Positions 59,951-64,000 of a stretch of 64,000 nt of DNA are shown here, piece by piece. The stretch's first letter is position 1. Each line of letters opens with the position of its first letter. The stretch spans positions 16,774,039 through 16,838,038 of the forward strand of contig CM025854.1 of NCBI GenBank assembly GCA_003952965.2, given 5' to 3'. Made by a program: the position numbers and the translations under genes. Below the pieces are notes generated by a model. That model was not told where the DNA came from and did no database searches. It saw only the letters and a program-made list of their open reading frames with translations. Origin of the DNA: Morella rubra. Its lineage: Eukaryota; Streptophyta; Magnoliopsida; Fagales; Myricaceae.

Positions 59951-61223
59951 TCATGCTGGAAAAGCTTCAATGACGGATGGTAAGTTGTGAAGCTCGATGA
60001 TCCTCTGAACGGAAAAGCCTCCTTTCTCGATTAATTTCTTCCATTCCGGCGCAGTCCTCTGCTTTCCCCCCTGACCCGTGCCTAACGTCATCATCAGCAA
60101 ATCAATTGTTACGCCCATCGCATCATAGGCTCCATTACCATCCGCCTTCCGAACATGGTCAACAACGATGAGCTTCCCGCCCTTCTTCGGGATTGCTTTC
60201 AGGCAGTTCCTCAAAATCTTGATGCAATCTTCATCATCGAAACCATGTAGTATTCGCTGCATGAGAAGAATTCATATTTATAATTTGGTTCAGATTCGTT
60301 TATACACATCTGTGTGCGCGCACGAACGCGCTTATTTCTACCAAGTCGTAATTTGCCAAGTACGAGCCATTAATCCTATAATAATCATGATTAATCGAAT
60401 ATATATGAATTGAGCCTGTTTTTAACTGTTGAAAGAGGGATCTAGTTGGTTAATTTACCTGCATGATAATTGCATCAGCTTTAGGAAGGGCTCCAAACAT
60501 GTCACCTTCAACGTGGGAGACCCCTTTGTGCGCTGGTGCCGTTGCAATAACATGTGGCAAATCACAATTGACACCCTTGATGTGAGGATATTCTTTTATA
60601 ATATTAGCTATCAGCTCTCCAGATCCACCACCCACATCCATCAATGATCCGTTAATAGAATCCAACCCATCTTTGTATCCAACTACGAGTGAGCGCGCAA
60701 AGCCCTTGGCCGAGCATGTCATTGCATCGTTGAAAAGCTTGTTGAATTCGGGGTTTTTCGCTGCTAGGTCAAAAAGTTCACAGCCGTGGACCTTAACGAA
60801 TGCGTTGCCACCTTCCTTGACACACTCGGCAAGGCGATGCCAGGTAGCCATTACCCATTCATGGTTTTGCATGAGAACCAATGGAGTCTGGTCAAGTTCA
60901 GATTCACTCAGAAGACATCGTGAAACGTCAGTCAGCCCGTATAGAGTTTCCCCACTGGTTGATGACTGATGAGCGGAGAAGATTCCTTTGCGTCCTAACA
61001 ATCTCATTATGCGTGAGAGATACGGGATGTTTGGTGACGGTGAGTCTATCCCAGCAGCTATTTGGGATAAACTAGTTGCGACACCGTGAGATTGTATGAT
61101 GTCAGCAACGCGGAGCTCCACGACACATTTTAATGCCATGCTTTCCGCAAAGGCAAATATGTGTTGCCATAGTTGTGCTTGGCCTTTTTGCATTAACGCC
61201 TTACAAGCTTCTGTGGATTCCAT
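59951..61223 (-). CDS. Class II plant O-methyltransferase (SAM-dependent)
   Basis: These enzymes methylate hydroxyls of phenolic, alkaloid or related substrates using S-adenosylmethionine. Two exons (61223-60459, 60256-59951; phase 0) give 356 residues, the normal length. The N-terminal dimerisation domain (about 1-110) includes ALKCVVELRVADIIQSHG. The SAM site DVGGGSG is at 196-202, followed by YPHIKGVNCDLPHVI. The catalytic His is residue 259. Its context, RILHGFDDED, is unusual: most relatives have W-hydrophobic-LHDW at that place, and here Trp is Arg, Asp is Gly and Trp is Phe. The end has GKLIVVDHV and KQRTAPEWKKLIEKGGF. The substrate is unknown; the closest style is the alkaloid/flavonoid OMT group. 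The intron is 202 bp. A TATA-like box lies just upstream. Confidence 0.93.
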
Positions 61224-61268
61224 TTTCTCTCACTCGATCGCTCTGCAAACTCATGCATTGCAGAGTAG

Positions 61269-61277
61269 TATATATAG
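61269..61277 (-). promoter_or_regulatory. Candidate TATA box of the O-methyltransferase
   Basis: The minus strand reads CTATATATA about 45-55 bp upstream of the methyltransferase ATG, a plausible core promoter with a short leader. Confidence 0.5.
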
Positions 61278-61573
61278 AGTAAGAATTTGAGTTCTAGTCT
61301 AGCACTGTTCCACTTGTCGTTTGAAGTTGGTAAAGTATGATGTCGATACGCTTTGTGTCCTCTTTCTGCATGCTATTTTACTTGAGGTATGGGGCGCACC
61401 TAAGAAGCGTTAATAGCGAACCGGCGTAGGCATAGTAGTTGGGTTTTTTTCTTTTTTTTTTGGCATATTTGGCTTACCAGACATTATAGGGCTTTTGTTT
61501 AACTCAAGGCTATAACAATTTAGTTGCTTGAGCCAACATTAACGGAGGTGAGGATAACATTCTGCTTCACGTT

Positions 61574-62321
61574 GGGCTGTAAAAAAACCGAATTGTTCAT
61601 GAAGAGCTCGAGTTCAGCTTAAGCTTGGTTCTTCTAATAAACGAGCCGAGTTCGAACACTATTTTTAGTTCGATTATTAAACGAGTTAAACTCGATTAAC
61701 TTGGTTTAAGCTCGTGAACAAAGCTCGTATAAACTCGACTCGCTTATTTGAGCTCATTTATAGCTTTGTACAAAAAAAATACATGTAAATAAAAATAGTA
61801 CTTGTATATATGTGTTAGGTATAGGTATTATTTATATTTAGTAATTAGTAACATTTAATATCTATAAGCCTATTTACTTATGTTACATATCATATGTATA
61901 TGCATGTGTTATGGTTTGTATTAAAATTTTTATGATATTATCATGTAAGTTACTTATAAAAATATATTTATATGAGTCATTTTTGTATATTTATACAAAT
62001 CATTGATTATGTGTATGTATGCTCAAGATATTTACTATATGATTACAAAGGTGTTTTGAAATTGAATTTATATTGATTGGTTATGATTGTGATTGTATAG
62101 TCAGTGTTTTGAATTTGGTAGAAAAATTATTAGCTTGTTGTATTTGGTTGAATAGCGATTGGTGGTATGGTTTTCCTGATTGAGCCGATCCATGTGTCGA
62201 GTCGAGCTCATTAAAATTTAAGTTATTAGTTTTCGAGCTTTATTTTCTCGAACCGAGCTCGAGTTAATATTGTGTTAAACGAGCCGAGTGAACAGCCTGA
62301 CTTCGGCTCATTTACAGCCCT
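61574..62321. mobile_element. Non-autonomous hAT-like element (about 750 bp)
   Basis: The left end GGGCTGTAAAAAAACCGAAT mirrors the reverse of the right end, AGGGCTGTAAATGAGCCGAA. Sub-terminal regions on both sides are dense in GAGCTCGAG, AACGAGCCGAG and ACTCGACTCG motifs in both orientations, a well-known style of plant hAT-type elements. The interior is AT-rich and non-coding. No exact 8-bp target duplication was found. Confidence 0.65.
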
Positions 62322-64000
62322 ATGCGATAAGATCATAGGGAGCAGCGATGAGGGAGCTAGGGATCACGGAGGGGTCACCTTGACATGAGGCAGGTAGTTG
62401 CAAGCTGTAAGCTATATAGCTACTCTAGCTGCAAGCTATAAGCTTTATAGCTACTCTAGCTGAGTTCTATAACTGATCCCTACTAAGAAGCCTAATTCCA
62501 TAGGATGGGTATAGTTTCCACCAAAGCGATCGTGTTAGGCTACAATCGGCAGCTGTTTCCGCGCACGTAGGGAGTTTTGCTTTGTTTTGTTTTTCTCTAA
62601 ATCGCACGGAGGGAGTTGGTGATACCAGATCAGTAGCATTTTAGGCTTTCAGCATTGCCAAGCGCTTAATATCTCACCTCACGAACAGCTTCCATTTTTT
62701 TTTTCACAGCATGCAGGAGATTGAGATGCTATCTTAATAATATTTTAACATTTTGGTACTTTTGTTTTGACCCTTCTTAAAAAGATTGTCCCTAGATTCT
62801 GTATCTGATCATTAGGATTTTTCACCATTTATCAAGCTGAGTCTTTACTAATATATCAAATTGATTCTTTACTATTTTTCAAATTGATTCTTTGTTAGAC
62901 TTCCATCCACTTATAATTAAGAGAGTCTTGTCAGGTTTAATAATAAAAAAATTGGGGCTTAATTAGTCACTAATTTTGGGTATTGCATAATCCCAAAACT
63001 GGTCTCTAGGGTAAGTTTTTATACATACTCCCGCTGTGGAATTCTTTTTTGTCGTGAAAGTTAGTCGTCATTTGTCAAATTCAAGTGACGTTGAAAAAAA
63101 ATAAAAAAAATTCAAATTGTGTTAATAGAGACATGTGTTGACCATTTGTCATAACCACGTGTTAGAGGTGGCTGAGATCAGTAGACTGGTGAGGCAATTG
63201 CCTAAGACCTCCTAATTAAAGGCCCTAAATTATAGCTTAGAAAATATAAAGCATTTTTATAAAACTAAAGTTGAGAAGAAAAAGCCTAATTTTTTTAATA
63301 TCTAACTCAATGAAAGGCCTACAAAATAGTAACATCTTAGCTAAAAATTAGTTTACAAAACTAACATTGTAAATAAAAAACCAGAGCATCCTAGAAATTA
63401 GCTACCACTAGCCATAATAAACTAGTCATACATGGCATGTTGGGTTATTTAGAAATTAAAGGGCGACACTTGGTTATTGACTTTGGCTAATGTTGTCTTC
63501 ATTTAAGCCTAAGTTGACTTTGTTCATTTACAGGAATACTCGAGATTTGGAGAAATGAAAGGTCTCTAACTTGATATGAATTTCTATTCAAGCCAATTTA
63601 GAGTAGAACTGTATCCTATGGGACTAGTGGGAGATTAGAAAATACCCAGGAGTAGATTTGACTAATATAGAGCGGGACAAGAAAATAGTCACCATGTAAG
63701 TTTAAGTTGATTAGTAATACACACAAAAAAGATATTAAATGCATCCAGACAACGTAAGGTTCCATAAAAAAAGATTTCAAGCAGTAAGAGAAGAAATTTA
63801 ATTAAACAATTAACAAAGTTATAAAAAGTTTAAAAATTAAGAAAAGACAACAGGAATAAAGACAAAATAAAAGTCTTCGTGGATTTACCATAAAACAAAA
63901 AGAAATAGGGATTTAGGTAAGAGGGCAGATAAATCACCAAGCAAAAGAGAAATAATAAGACTAAATAGTTAAGTAGAAAGTATAACAAGATCAAAAAGAG
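62322..64000. other. Intergenic, nothing coding recognised
   Basis: A 31-bp tandem duplication lies at 62400-62461. A phrase at about 63195-63225 (GGCAATTGCCTAAGACCTCC) resembles the repeat relic near 7830. The remainder is AT-rich. Confidence 0.45.
62400..62461. repeat. 31-bp tandem duplication
   Basis: Copies 62400-62430 and 62431-62461 share GCAAGCTRTAAGCT and ATAGCTACTCTAGCT. Confidence 0.85.

Noticed and set aside
1..64000. Defence islands, operons, phage or other prokaryotic systems
   Set aside because: All recognisable genes are plant nuclear genes with introns, and no prokaryotic gene organisation is present.

Overview
The window is nuclear DNA of a flowering plant, most likely a eudicot or early-diverging eudicot. 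The genes have GT-AG introns and plant-only products: a GH3 acyl-amido synthetase, the chloroplast PSII factor PSB27, a DUF789 protein and a plant class II O-methyltransferase. The DNA between them is AT-rich and full of MITEs, LTR remnants and a LINE. There is no operon, CRISPR array, phage or other prokaryotic system. The species cannot be named from the sequence.

Layout. 2.06-5.46 kb (-): intact four-exon GH3.10/DFL2-type gene. 6-13.9 kb: intergenic, with several small inverted-repeat elements. 13.95-18.04 kb (-): core spliceosomal SmF, split into tiny exons. 18.7-19.0 kb (+): short tail-anchored-like hypothetical protein. 20.9-23.75 kb (-): PP2C52-type phosphatase that has lost its catalytic middle and carries a frameshift, probably with its old 5' leader at 25.85-26.06 kb. 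26-34 kb: transposon-rich spacer with two long foldback elements, one with a 30-bp tandem array in its loop. 34.33-34.86 kb (+): PSB27-H1 with two compensating indels. 39.8-42.6 kb (-): 5'-truncated L1-type LINE. 46.75-47.16 kb: TRIM-like LTR array. 48.93-50.06 kb: probable Ty3/gypsy solo LTR. 55.08-57.55 kb (+): intact six-exon DUF789 gene. 59.95-61.22 kb (-): two-exon O-methyltransferase. 61.57-62.32 kb: hAT-like element.

The most informative signal is gene order. GH3.10, PP2C52-type phosphatase, PSB27 and DUF789 match, from memory, the duplicated Arabidopsis blocks around At4g03400-At4g03420 and At1g03590-At1g03610. In this window the two outer genes are intact, while the phosphatase is broken and PSB27 is suspect. 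That pattern fits loss of duplicate genes after genome duplication, with indel errors in the assembly as the competing explanation for the small lesions. The genes do not form one pathway; they are a conserved neighbourhood swollen by transposons.
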